Positions 1 through 7,330 of a DNA stretch of 7,933 bases are shown here, piece by piece. The notes under the pieces are model-generated. The model was not told where the DNA came from. It worked only from the letters and a program-made list of their open reading frames with translations, and did no database searches. The stretch comes from Erysipelotrichaceae bacterium (GTDB lineage: Bacteria > Bacillota_I > Bacilli_A > Erysipelotrichales > Erysipelotrichaceae). Location: assembly GCA_027449005.1 (NCBI GenBank), contig DAIDML010000006.1:1-7933 (forward strand), in the 5' to 3' direction. Every line of letters begins with the position of its first letter. Within the stretch, counting starts at the first letter, position 1. Both the position numbers and the translations under genes were made by a program.

Positions 1-819
1 GAAGCACATACCCATGAGTACATTTCGACCACCAAACATGATTCCAAGTTTGGAATGTCCATCTATTCAGGTGAAACCATTGCGATGATTGAGCGTATTC
101 ACAATCATGAGTTGCTTAACTTCTGTGGCTTGCATTGTCACATTGGATCACAGATCTTTGATCCTGCCTCCTTTCAAAAGGAAGCGTACCTGTTATTGGA
201 ATTCATGAAGACGCTTAAAGAAAAAAGTCACATCCTAACTCAGCATCTGAATCTTGGTGGTGGCTTTGGAGTGAGGTATACAGATGAAGATGATCCATTT
301 GATATTCAAATTCACTTTAAGTCTATCCTCAACTTCATTCAAACCACTTGTAATGCATTTAATCTTGATTATCCACGAGTCAGCATAGAACCAGGAAGAA
401 GTATTGTCGCCCAAGCTGGGGTGACCATTTACTCCATTGGAGCCACTAAAACAACCCATTCAGGAAAACAATTTGTGTTTGTGGATGGAAGCATGGCTGA
501 TCATATCCGTACTGCCCTCTATCAAGCCAAATACGAAGCAAAAATTCTGGAGCGGCCATTAGTTGAACCACAAGCGGTGTATTCCATTGCGGGTAAGGCG
601 TGTGAAACAGGGGACATCTTGATTCATGAATGCGCACTATCACAACCTCAGATTGATGAACACTTAGTGGTTTTCACTACAGGCGCATATCATTACTCCA
701 TGGCTTCCAATTATAACCGGCTATTAAAACCTGCAGTCATCTTTGTTAGTGAGAAAGAGGCACGCGTCATTGTGAAGGCACAAACCATTGATGATTTGCT
801 TGGATTGGATGTTGTATGA
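1..819 (+). CDS. lysA: Diaminopimelate decarboxylase, 3' part (5' end outside window)
   Basis: This PLP enzyme of fold type III decarboxylates meso-DAP to L-lysine, the last step of the pathway. The reading frame is open from base 1, and the residues before the first in-frame ATG (position 55) already match the family (EAHTHEYIST, then SKFG). The gene is therefore truncated by the window edge and does not start at 55. About 272 residues are present; the N-terminal part with the PLP-binding lysine is missing. Visible family motifs are HCHIGSQ (133-153), the glycine-rich phosphate loop LGGGFG near 253-270, EPGRS (388-402), the active-site cysteine in ACETGD (Cys codon 601-603), and GAYHYSMASNYN near the C-terminus (about 685-717). 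The stop overlaps the next start as ATGA (816-819). Any promoter or lysine-responsive leader for the operon would lie upstream, out of view. The identification is firm. Confidence 0.96.
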   Translation, partial: EAHTHEYISTTKHDSKFGMSIYSGETIAMIERIHNHELLNFCGLHCHIGSQIFDPASFQKEAYLLLEFMKTLKEKSHILTQHLNLGGGFGVRYTDEDDPFDIQIHFKSILNFIQTTCNAFNLDYPRVSIEPGRSIVAQAGVTIYSIGATKTTHSGKQFVFVDGSMADHIRTALYQAKYEAKILERPLVEPQAVYSIAGKACETGDILIHECALSQPQIDEHLVVFTTGAYHYSMASNYNRLLKPAVIFVSEKEARVIVKAQTIDDLLGLDVV

Positions 820-2018
820 ACTACAAAGTCCTAAAGTTTGGGGGCTCTTCCTTAGAGACCCTAGAGAAGATGAAACATGTGGCTTCAAAAATCATCAAAG
901 AAGCCCAGTCGGGATTAAACTTAGTGGTGGTTGTCTCAGCGATGGGAAAAAGCACCAATCAGCTCATTGCACTTGCGAAAGAAGCCTCATCTAATCCAAA
1001 CAAGCGTGAGCTGGATGCCTTATTGTCAACAGGCGAACAAGTCTCAATTTCCTTACTTAGCATGATGCTACAAGATGATGGGTACCCAGCCATTGGATTA
1101 AGTGGCTTTCAAGCCAAGATTAAAACCAGTGGATTACACACTAACAACCGAATTGATGATATTGATGTCTCACTCATTCAAAAACACAGTGAAGAAGGAA
1201 AAATTGTGGTTGTTGCTGGGTTTCAAGGCATCAATGATCAAGGGGACATCACCACCTTGGGTCGAGGAGGAAGTGATACCACTGCCATTGCCTTGGCCGC
1301 AAAGCTAGGCTGTCATTGTGACATCTATACGGATGTGACAGGCATCTATGGTGTGGATCCTAGATTAGTCCCTCATGCAAAACAACTCGAAACCATCAGT
1401 GTAGATGAAATGAAAGAAATGGCTTTTTTAGGAGCAAAGGTGATGGAACCTCGTTCCATTGATATTGCTCAACATTATGGGGTCATTGTGAGAGTCGCTC
1501 ATGCCCATATTGAATCCAAAGGAACACTCATACTCAAGGAGGACATGATGGAACACCGTCCTATAACCGGTTGCTCAGTGATCGAAAAGATCGTCTTAGT
1601 CAACATTCAACATTTACCAGCATCCATGAGTCTTATTGCTCATTTGTTTGTTACCTTAGCCAATGAAGGCATCAACATTGACATGATTTCCCAAACTCAA
1701 AGTAGTGATGGGTATGTCACCTTGGCGTTCACCGCATCCTCTGATGATTTGGACAATCTTGAACATGTCTTACGTGTCCTCACCCAAGATCAACCTCAAG
1801 CCATCATTCATGTGGATAAACATGTGTCCAAGGTTTCTGTGGTGGGCAGTGGCATGCGCTCTCAATCTGGGGTAGCAGCTCGCTTATTCCAACTCTTTGC
1901 GGACCATCACATTGCATACAAACTCATTACCACATCTGAAATCTCCATCTCCTACACGATGAGTAAAGATCATACTTTGCAAGCGGTGCAAGTGATTGCT
2001 CAGGAATTCGGCTTATGA
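816..2018 (+). CDS. lysC: Aspartokinase, monofunctional, lysine-operon type
   Basis: This cytosolic enzyme phosphorylates L-aspartate to 4-aspartyl phosphate, the entry step to lysine, threonine and methionine synthesis. The protein has 400 residues, usual for monofunctional aspartokinases. The kinase domain (about 1-245) opens with KFGGSSL at residues 7-13 and carries GRGGSDTTA at 149-157, followed by TDVTGIYGVDPR. Two C-terminal ACT domains follow, at about 256-325 and 337-400. The second holds the typical VSVVGSGM and TTSEISIS (from residue 373). The first ACT domain has PAS where many homologues have a PG turn. The start at 816 forms ATGA with the lysA stop. No strong Shine-Dalgarno precedes it, so translation probably depends on coupling to lysA. 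Location in the lysine operon suggests the lysine-responsive isozyme, but the effector cannot be read from the sequence. The symbol lysC is by context. Confidence 0.95.
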   Translation: MNYKVLKFGGSSLETLEKMKHVASKIIKEAQSGLNLVVVVSAMGKSTNQLIALAKEASSNPNKRELDALLSTGEQVSISLLSMMLQDDGYPAIGLSGFQAKIKTSGLHTNNRIDDIDVSLIQKHSEEGKIVVVAGFQGINDQGDITTLGRGGSDTTAIALAAKLGCHCDIYTDVTGIYGVDPRLVPHAKQLETISVDEMKEMAFLGAKVMEPRSIDIAQHYGVIVRVAHAHIESKGTLILKEDMMEHRPITGCSVIEKIVLVNIQHLPASMSLIAHLFVTLANEGINIDMISQTQSSDGYVTLAFTASSDDLDNLEHVLRVLTQDQPQAIIHVDKHVSKVSVVGSGMRSQSGVAARLFQLFADHHIAYKLITTSEISISYTMSKDHTLQAVQVIAQEFGL

Positions 2019-2809
2019 GTCACTCCTTCACAAAAATCCATGCGACAGGCAATGACTTTCTTTGTTTCAAAGAAGAACCTTTAAATCCTAGTGAAGTCGC
2101 AAAGAAAACATGCCATCGTCGTTTTGGTTTTGGGGCTGATGGAATCGTGTATCCCAGTGTCAGTGAGATTGCGGACATTAAAATGAACTATCTCAATGCG
2201 GATGGAACCATTGCTTCCATGTGTGGTAATGGCTATCGTGCTTTCATTGTGTTTTGTCTTAAAGAAGGACTATTATCAGGTACTACTTTCAAAGTTGAAA
2301 CTCGTGCTGGCGTCATTGAGTCTACGCTGCATGAGGATCACGATGTTGAACTGGTGTTTACATCCTATCACGAAGAAGTGAGTCCTCCTCATGTCCACTC
2401 TACCACCCATCTTAATCAACCACTCAACCTAGAAGGAATGAACATGCATGTGATGTCCATGGGAACACTGCATGGCATGATTATTGTGGATGATCCATTT
2501 CATATCAGTGATGCGTTGGCTCACCGATTATGCACACATGACTTCTTTCCACACCACATCAATGTGAACTTCATTAAAATCATTGATCAAAAGAACATTC
2601 AAGTCAGAACGTATGAGCGAGGAGTGGGTTGGACCTACTCCTGTGGTACAGGCAGTGTGGCTAGTGCCTATTTGATTCATCACTTATACGAAGGATCTTC
2701 CACACTTCACGTCCACGTTTTAGGAGGACAACTTGAAGTGAAACAAACCTCACTAGGTTGGAGTTTAAAAGGTCCAGCGCACATCATTGGAGAAGGAGTC
2801 ATGGTATGA
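2015..2809 (+). CDS. dapF: Diaminopimelate epimerase
   Basis: DapF interconverts LL-DAP and meso-DAP without cofactor, using two cysteines as acid and base. The 264-residue length is slightly short of the usual 270-280. Near the N-terminus is HATGNDF (residues 9-15). The first catalytic cysteine is Cys70 in NADGTIASMCGNGYR. The second is Cys210 in SCGTGS, preceded by YERG, whose Glu-Arg pair binds substrate. Two positions differ from common homologues: the motif after GNG reads YRAF rather than xRC, and GxGWT has Trp where Glu or Ile is frequent. Neither removes a catalytic residue. The start at 2015 overlaps the aspartokinase stop (ATGA) and has AGGAA at 2002-2006, 8 bases upstream. The product is needed for both lysine and DAP-type peptidoglycan. 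Confidence 0.95.
   Translation: MSHSFTKIHATGNDFLCFKEEPLNPSEVAKKTCHRRFGFGADGIVYPSVSEIADIKMNYLNADGTIASMCGNGYRAFIVFCLKEGLLSGTTFKVETRAGVIESTLHEDHDVELVFTSYHEEVSPPHVHSTTHLNQPLNLEGMNMHVMSMGTLHGMIIVDDPFHISDALAHRLCTHDFFPHHINVNFIKIIDQKNIQVRTYERGVGWTYSCGTGSVASAYLIHHLYEGSSTLHVHVLGGQLEVKQTSLGWSLKGPAHIIGEGVMV
2793..2798 (+). promoter_or_regulatory. Ribosome binding site of asd, deciding the start
   Basis: AAGGAG lies 7 bases before the ATG at 2806, inside the end of dapF. It supports the start at 2806 rather than the in-frame ATG at 2758, which would add 16 residues with no family similarity ahead of the MKIAIVGATG nucleotide-binding start. Confidence 0.85.
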
Positions 2810-3786
2810 AAATAGCCATTGTAGGGGCAACGGGAATGGTGGGTTCAACCTTTCTCACCATCTTAGAAGAAAAAGGATTTCCTTATGAATCATTAACCTG
2901 TTTTGCCTCCTCTAAGAGTGCAGGACAAACGTTGATGTATCAAGGACAACCACTGATGGTTCAAGAGCTCAATGAACATAGTTTTGAATTAGGGTTTGAT
3001 TATGCCTTGTTTTCGGCAGGAGGACAAGTGTCCTTGAAATACGCACCATTGGCAGTAGCGAGTGGATGTGTCGTGATTGATAATTCTTCCGCCTTTCGAA
3101 TGGATCCAAGTGTGCCTCTCATTGTTCCTGAAGTGAATGGACAACACCTTACACATGACACTCAAGGCATCATTGCGAATCCAAATTGTTCCACCATTCA
3201 ATCAGTTTTAGTGCTTAATGCCCTTAAACCTTTTGGCTTAAAGCGAGTGTCTTATACCACGTATCAAGCAGTCTCAGGATCAGGTTATCAAGGTTTATTT
3301 GATTTAGAAAGAACCTTAAAGGATGAACCTCCTTCCTTTTATCCCACAAGCATTGCCCATAATGTGATTCCACTTATTGATGTTTTGCTAGAGGATGGCT
3401 ACAGTAAAGAAGAAAAGAAAATGATCTTGGAAACACAAAAGATACTGGATTTACCCACACTGCCCATCAGTGCACTGTGTGTGCGTGTTCCTGTTAAGAA
3501 TGCTCACAGTGTGCACATTCAACTTGAATGCTCACAGCCATGTGAGCTTCCTCAAGTCATTGAAGCACTGAATCATCATCCCTTTGTGAAGGTCAGTGAA
3601 TCGATTATCACCCCAAGAGAAGTCAGTGGACAAGACATTGCTTATGTCACCCGCCTACATCATGATCACAGTGTTCCTTATGGTCTACATGCCTTTGTGA
3701 TTGCCGATAACATCCGTAAAGGAGCAGCATTGAATGCGATACAAATACTTGAAACACTCATTGAAAGGAGAAATGAACATGTTTAA
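2806..3786 (+). CDS. asd: Aspartate-semialdehyde dehydrogenase
   Basis: Asd reduces 4-aspartyl phosphate to L-aspartate 4-semialdehyde with NADPH, following aspartokinase. The protein has 326 residues from the chosen start, close to the family's 330-350. The N-terminus MKIAIVGATGMVG is the dinucleotide-binding loop. The catalytic nucleophile is Cys128 in NPNCSTIQ. The glutamine of TYQAVSGSG is Gln154, and the substrate-binding arginine and base histidine are Arg227 and His234 in RVPVKNAHS. The C-terminal DNIRKGAALNAIQI is typical of the family. An in-frame ATG at 2758 would extend the protein, but that segment is dapF coding sequence read in another frame; position 2806 makes an ATGA overlap with the dapF stop and has a good Shine-Dalgarno. 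The semialdehyde goes directly to DapA, encoded next. Confidence 0.96.
   Translation: MKIAIVGATGMVGSTFLTILEEKGFPYESLTCFASSKSAGQTLMYQGQPLMVQELNEHSFELGFDYALFSAGGQVSLKYAPLAVASGCVVIDNSSAFRMDPSVPLIVPEVNGQHLTHDTQGIIANPNCSTIQSVLVLNALKPFGLKRVSYTTYQAVSGSGYQGLFDLERTLKDEPPSFYPTSIAHNVIPLIDVLLEDGYSKEEKKMILETQKILDLPTLPISALCVRVPVKNAHSVHIQLECSQPCELPQVIEALNHHPFVKVSESIITPREVSGQDIAYVTRLHHDHSVPYGLHAFVIADNIRKGAALNAIQILETLIERRNEHV
3764..3770 (+). promoter_or_regulatory. Ribosome binding site of dapA, deciding the start
   Basis: AAAGGAG lies 8 bases before the ATG at 3779 and only 2 bases before the in-frame ATG at 3773, which is too close for initiation. The in-frame ATG at 3734 has no such site. The start at 3779 also gives the family-typical MFNGSGVAIITPF N-terminus. 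Confidence 0.85.
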
Positions 3787-4660
3787 TGGATCAGGCGTTG
3801 CGATTATCACCCCCTTTAGTGAAACAGGACTTAACTTAGCATTGTTTGATGAGCTCATTGAGCGACAAATCAAAGCTAAAACTCAAGCCATCATTGTGTG
3901 TGGATCCACGGGAGAAGCAGCACTCATGAGTTTAGAAGAGAAGAAGATGCTCATTGAAAGAGCGGTACACACAGCACGAAAGCGCATCCTTATCATTGCG
4001 AACACGGGGACCAATAATACTCATGAATCCATCGAGTTCTCCTTGTTTGCGCAAGAAGTAGGAGTGGATGGATTGTTGATTGTGGCTCCATACTATGTGA
4101 AACCCACCCAAACAGGCATTGTGGCTCATGTGAAGGCCATTTCTGATGCAACCCATCTTCCACTTATTCTATACAATGTGCCATCACGCACTGGAGTAAA
4201 CATTCTTCCTCACACCTATCATGATTTAATCCAGATTCCAAGAGTGGTAGGAGTGAAAGAAGCCAGTGGTGATTTAACTCAAATCAAAGCCATTCTTGAC
4301 ATTGTTCCTCATGACTTTAAAGTGTACAGTGGCAATGATGATCAAATTGTGGATGTGATTGAACTGGGAGGGCATGGAGTGATTTCAGTTTCTGCAAATC
4401 TCATCCCTGAAACCATCACTCGCTTATGTGATTTGGCCTTAAATCATCAAAGCGAAGAAGCTCACCTGCTTAACAGTTCATTAGAACAGCTGCACAAAGA
4501 CCTGTTCATTGAATCTAATCCAGTTCCAATTAAAGTGGCATTGCATGCGATTGGGTATAACTGTTCATTGGTTCGACTACCCTTGGTTCCACTCAGTGTT
4601 GAAAGCCATGTGCAACTTATGAAGACATTGAAAAGCTATGGACTAGGAGCACCATTATGA
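3779..4660 (+). CDS. dapA: 4-hydroxy-tetrahydrodipicolinate synthase
   Basis: DapA condenses pyruvate with aspartate semialdehyde, the first committed step to DAP and lysine. It is a TIM-barrel class I aldolase of the DHDPS/NAL family. The protein has 293 residues from 3779, matching the usual 290-295. The Schiff-base lysine is Lys160 in VGVKEASGD, the catalytic tyrosine is Tyr132 in LYNVPSRTG, and YYVKPTQ carries the tyrosine shared across the dimer. The SRTG arginine, which binds the semialdehyde carboxylate, argues for DapA rather than N-acetylneuraminate lyase. The pyruvate-binding motif reads GSTGE, with Ser43 where E. coli DapA has Thr44. At the lysine-inhibitor site the two histidines known from E. 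coli (53 and 56) align with Leu52 and Lys55. This suggests poor lysine feedback, as in other Gram-positive enzymes. The gene overlaps asd by 8 bases. Confidence 0.95.
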   Translation: MFNGSGVAIITPFSETGLNLALFDELIERQIKAKTQAIIVCGSTGEAALMSLEEKKMLIERAVHTARKRILIIANTGTNNTHESIEFSLFAQEVGVDGLLIVAPYYVKPTQTGIVAHVKAISDATHLPLILYNVPSRTGVNILPHTYHDLIQIPRVVGVKEASGDLTQIKAILDIVPHDFKVYSGNDDQIVDVIELGGHGVISVSANLIPETITRLCDLALNHQSEEAHLLNSSLEQLHKDLFIESNPVPIKVALHAIGYNCSLVRLPLVPLSVESHVQLMKTLKSYGLGAPL

Positions 4661-5400
4661 GTTGTGTAGCCATCATTGGAAGTGGTGGAGTCATGGGTTC
4701 AATTCTCAAACAAGTGATCCCAACCTATGATTGGATCAGTGATGTGGTGGGAGTTACGCTTCACCCTACTCAAGACAATGAATATTTAAGTCTAGATCAT
4801 GTTCAAAAACCCATTGATGTGATCATTGACTTCTCAACACCGAGTGCCCTTAAGGCTACCTTAACTTACGCAGCCAAACATCATATTCCTTGTTTAATCG
4901 CAACCACAGGATTAAATGAAGAACATCATCAACTGATGAAAGAAGCTTCACAACACACTGTGGTGTTTGAAAGTGCGAATCTTTCAATTGGGGTCGCTTT
5001 ATTGAATCATTTGCTTTCCCAAGCGCTAACGACCTTAGGTTCAGACATCAACATTGAAGTAGTGGAAACGCATCATACGCTTAAAAAAGATGCACCAAGT
5101 GGTACCGCAAAACTACTCGCAAACACCATCACTTCACACACAGGGAAACACATGGTGACAGATTCACATCACAGTGAAGGAGCGCAAGCCAATGCCTTTG
5201 GTGTGCATTCCTTGCGTTTAGGCAAGGTGGTTGGAGAACACTCTGTGTCCTTAGCTTTTGGTTCTGAAATCATCACTTTATCTCACAGTGCCTTAAGTAA
5301 AGATATTTTTGCGCATGGTGCGTGTAGGATAGCGAAAAGTTTGATAGACTTAGAGTACGGTCACTACACCATGAGTGACATCTTAAAGGAGAATGCATGA
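4657..5400 (+). CDS. dapB: 4-hydroxy-tetrahydrodipicolinate reductase
   Basis: DapB reduces the DapA product to tetrahydrodipicolinate with NADH or NADPH. The protein has 247 residues, shorter than E. coli DapB (273) but usual for Firmicutes forms. The N-terminal Rossmann domain starts [19 protein letters not shown] and ATTGLNEEH follow. The catalytic region is [13 protein letters not shown], with His139, His140 and Lys143 matching the E. coli HHxxK, and the DAPSGTA loop binds substrate. The segment [10 protein letters not shown] has Ala where an Asn is common after GV. The C-terminal [18 protein letters not shown] and FAHGA are typical. The start at 4657 overlaps the dapA stop (ATGA), with AGGAG at 4645-4649, 7 bases upstream. 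It acts directly after DapA in the pathway and in the gene order. Confidence 0.95.
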   Translation: MSCVAIIGSGGVMGSILKQVIPTYDWISDVVGVTLHPTQDNEYLSLDHVQKPIDVIIDFSTPSALKATLTYAAKHHIPCLIATTGLNEEHHQLMKEASQHTVVFESANLSIGVALLNHLLSQALTTLGSDINIEVVETHHTLKKDAPSGTAKLLANTITSHTGKHMVTDSHHSEGAQANAFGVHSLRLGKVVGEHSVSLAFGSEIITLSHSALSKDIFAHGACRIAKSLIDLEYGHYTMSDILKENA

Positions 5401-6107
5401 ACGACTTTTTAACCGATCCTTATGAAATAGCAGCTTACATTAAAAACGCCACAAAGAAAACACCCGTTAAAGCCCTTGTGAAAGGTGCATTTGTTGAGTC
5501 TGATTTTGAAGGGTGTCTTCTGTTCTCTGGCTATCGTTATGCGATTGTTTATGGAGAAAGTGATTTAATCCTAGCTCATTTAAAACGACTCAATGTGGAC
5601 ATGAGTGGGGTGGTCTTTGAAGTGGACCGCAGAAACTCTGCTATTCCACTCCTTGATATAAAAGAGCTCAATGCGCGCATCGAACCAGGAGCAGTCATTC
5701 GTGATCATGTGCACATTGGAGACAATGTGGTCATCATGATGGGTGCACTCATTAACATAGGTGCTAGCATAGGTGATAAAACGATGATTGACATGGGAGC
5801 AATTGTGGGGGCACGTGGGACCATTGGAAAAAACTGCCATATTGGAGCAGGTGCTGTGATTGCGGGAGTGTTGGAACCTCCATCAAAAACCCCTGTCATC
5901 ATTGAAGATGATGTTTTGATAGGTGCCAATGCGGTGGTTTTAGAAGGTGTTCGTGTAGGACAAGGCAGTGTCGTAGCTGCAGGTGCTATTGTCACTGAAG
6001 ATGTCCCTGCAGGTGTGGTGGTGGCTGGGGCACCAGCCAAGATCATTAAAACCAAAGATGATAAAACAGCATCCAAGACACAAATCTTGGATGATTTAAG
6101 ACAATGA
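5397..6107 (+). CDS. dapH: Tetrahydrodipicolinate N-acetyltransferase
   Basis: DapH transfers acetyl from acetyl-CoA to tetrahydrodipicolinate, giving N-acetyl-2-amino-6-oxopimelate, and so commits the pathway to the acetylase branch. The 236-residue length equals that of Bacillus DapH (YkuQ). An N-terminal alpha/beta domain (about 1-90, with [11 protein letters not shown]) precedes a left-handed beta-helix of hexapeptide repeats from about residue 95 to 215 ([30 protein letters not shown] and similar). The repeats are interrupted by a loop, [15 protein letters not shown], that is characteristic of this enzyme group. The end [11 protein letters not shown] is typical of hexapeptide acyltransferases. 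The Bacillus-like length and N-terminal domain, and the deacetylase gene next door, support acetyl rather than succinyl transfer. The start overlaps the dapB stop (ATGA), with AAAGGAG at 5385-5391. Confidence 0.95.
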   Translation: MNDFLTDPYEIAAYIKNATKKTPVKALVKGAFVESDFEGCLLFSGYRYAIVYGESDLILAHLKRLNVDMSGVVFEVDRRNSAIPLLDIKELNARIEPGAVIRDHVHIGDNVVIMMGALINIGASIGDKTMIDMGAIVGARGTIGKNCHIGAGAVIAGVLEPPSKTPVIIEDDVLIGANAVVLEGVRVGQGSVVAAGAIVTEDVPAGVVVAGAPAKIIKTKDDKTASKTQILDDLRQ

Positions 6108-7201
6108 GTTTAGATTTAACTCACATCAGAAGAACCCTTCATCAGATTCCTGAGCTTGGTTTTGATTTGCCTTTAACCAGTGCAACCATAAAGTCAATCT
6201 TAGAATCATTAGGATACACGCCCATCTTGATCGCAAAAAGTGGATGGTTAGTCATCATACCTGGCACAAGTGAAGACATCTTAATGTTTAGAAGTGACAT
6301 GGATGGTCTCCCTCTTTTAGAGAAGAACATTCATGATTATCGCTCAACCAACCAAAACATGCACGCCTGTGGTCATGATGGTCACATGAGTATGCTTTTA
6401 GGGTTTGCGGATAAGATACAAGGACAAACCTTCCACCAAACCCTTGTCCTGCTTTTTCAACCCGCAGAAGAAAGTCCAGGTGGAGCAAAGGTGGTGTTGG
6501 AAGAACTGCCATTTGAACTTAAACGAGTTAAAGGATGTTTTGGACTGCATCTTTATCCACAGCTGCCTTTACATCAATTAGGATCCAAACCTTATGGATT
6601 CATGGCTACCAATGGTGAGATTGACATCACCATACATGGGCAAAGTGCCCATGCGGGACTTCCTCATCAAGGTAAGGATGCCTTAATGATTGCGTCATCG
6701 CTGATGATGTCCATGCAAAGCATTCTTTCAAGAAACACCAATCCACTTGAGTCTAAAGTCATCAATTTTGGTGTTCTTAAGGCGGGCGAAGTTCGTAACA
6801 GTGTTGCGGACACAGCACTGCTTCAAGGAACGTTACGAGCCTTTTCACAACAAGCCTATCAAGCGTTAAAAGATAACCTACATCGTATGATTCAAGCTTA
6901 TGAAGTGATGCATGATGTTCACATTGAGTGTGAGATCAGAGATGGGTATCCTGTTGTCTACAATGATCCAGTCTTGTATACACAAGCTAAGGATGTGTTC
7001 AAGGATCAACTCAGTGAAATCGATGGGGTCATGTTAGCGGAAGACTTTGGTTTCTACAGTGAAGTGATGCCTTCCTTATTCCTGTTTTTAGGAACAGGAA
7101 ATCCTCAAACTTCTTTACACTCACCCACATTTAATTTTGATGAAGTGGTGTTAGAAACAGGGGTTAGTGTTTATTATCAAATCTTAGAATCATTTCAATA
7201 G
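6104..7201 (+). CDS. dapL: N-acetyl-LL-diaminopimelate deacetylase (M20 family)
   Basis: The enzyme hydrolyses N-acetyl-LL-DAP to LL-DAP and acetate, after transamination of the DapH product. It is a 365-residue M20D amidohydrolase, related to Bacillus YkuR. Likely metal ligands and catalytic residues are the Asp of [10 protein letters not shown], Cys89, His91 and His94 in HACGHDGH, Glu122-Glu123 in QPAEES, His149 in GLHLYP and His339 in [10 protein letters not shown] dimerisation (lid) domain with [16 protein letters not shown] sits in the middle. General M20D aminoacylases look similar; the assignment to DAP rests on the overlap with dapH (ATGA at 6104-6107) and on the pathway. The Shine-Dalgarno is weak, so translation likely depends on coupling. 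It is the last gene before the terminator. The symbol dapL follows Bacillus use; the same name is used elsewhere for LL-DAP aminotransferase, which this is not. Confidence 0.92.
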   Translation: MSLDLTHIRRTLHQIPELGFDLPLTSATIKSILESLGYTPILIAKSGWLVIIPGTSEDILMFRSDMDGLPLLEKNIHDYRSTNQNMHACGHDGHMSMLLGFADKIQGQTFHQTLVLLFQPAEESPGGAKVVLEELPFELKRVKGCFGLHLYPQLPLHQLGSKPYGFMATNGEIDITIHGQSAHAGLPHQGKDALMIASSLMMSMQSILSRNTNPLESKVINFGVLKAGEVRNSVADTALLQGTLRAFSQQAYQALKDNLHRMIQAYEVMHDVHIECEIRDGYPVVYNDPVLYTQAKDVFKDQLSEIDGVMLAEDFGFYSEVMPSLFLFLGTGNPQTSLHSPTFNFDEVVLETGVSVYYQILESFQ

Positions 7202-7203
7202 AC

Positions 7204-7230
7204 CAACTCTTTAATGAGTTGTTTTTTTTT
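7204..7230 (+). terminator. Intrinsic terminator of the lysine operon
   Basis: CAACTC (7204-7209) and GAGTTG (7216-7221) form a 6-bp stem with a 6-base loop, followed directly by nine T (7222-7230). It begins three bases after the last operon stop codon. The stem is short and contains three G-C pairs, so readthrough into the downstream gene is possible. Confidence 0.8.
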
Positions 7231-7300
7231 AACTATTGAATCTGATGCATAAATCAACATTGCTCAACGGTATGTGCAAAATAATGACTTCTGAAAATAG

Positions 7301-7330
7301 TGTTCAACTGATACAATAATATTATGAACA
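7301..7330 (+). repeat. Inverted repeat around the regulator promoter and start codon
   Basis: TGTTCA (7301-7306) and TGAACA (7325-7330) are exact inverted copies separated by 18 bases. Within them lies a perfect 10-bp AT palindrome, ATAATATTAT (7316-7325), touching the start codon. The arms flank the candidate -10 element, a place where an autoregulatory operator could sit. Six-base arms can arise by chance, so this is only a candidate. Confidence 0.35.
7309..7317 (+). promoter_or_regulatory. Extended -10 promoter for the regulator gene
   Basis: TGaTACAAT is a good extended -10: the TG dinucleotide at 7309-7310 and a hexamer differing from TATAAT at one base. The -35 region at 17-base spacing (7289-7294, TTCTGA) matches only three of six consensus bases, as is common for extended -10 promoters. 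Transcription would start near 7324, which is the A of the likely start codon. The promoter lies downstream of the operon terminator, making the regulator an independent unit. No riboswitch-like or other clear structure is seen in the rest of the gap (7231-7308). Confidence 0.5.

Noticed and set aside
2758..2805. Upstream in-frame ATG that would lengthen asd by 16 residues
   Set aside because: The added residues are dapF sequence in another frame and precede the family's usual N-terminus; the ATG at 2806 has AAGGAG at proper spacing and an ATGA overlap.
3468..3511. Palindrome CAGTGCACTG and inverted CACTGTG/CACAGTG pair inside asd
   Set aside because: They lie in conserved coding sequence around the RVP and HS active-site codons. 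TCACAGTG-like words recur in several genes as ordinary codon choices (for example Ser-Val and Ser-Ala), so a regulatory role is not supported.
3734..3778. Upstream ATGs (3734, 3773) for dapA
   Set aside because: 3734 has no Shine-Dalgarno and adds residues not in the family; 3773 is only 2 bases from AAAGGAG. Position 3779 fits both spacing and family N-terminus.
5705..6076. 123-codon antisense open frame opposite dapH
   Set aside because: It is rich in Pro, Ala, Thr and Met because it mirrors the hexapeptide repeats of dapH; it has no recognisable domain, and the sense gene is certain.
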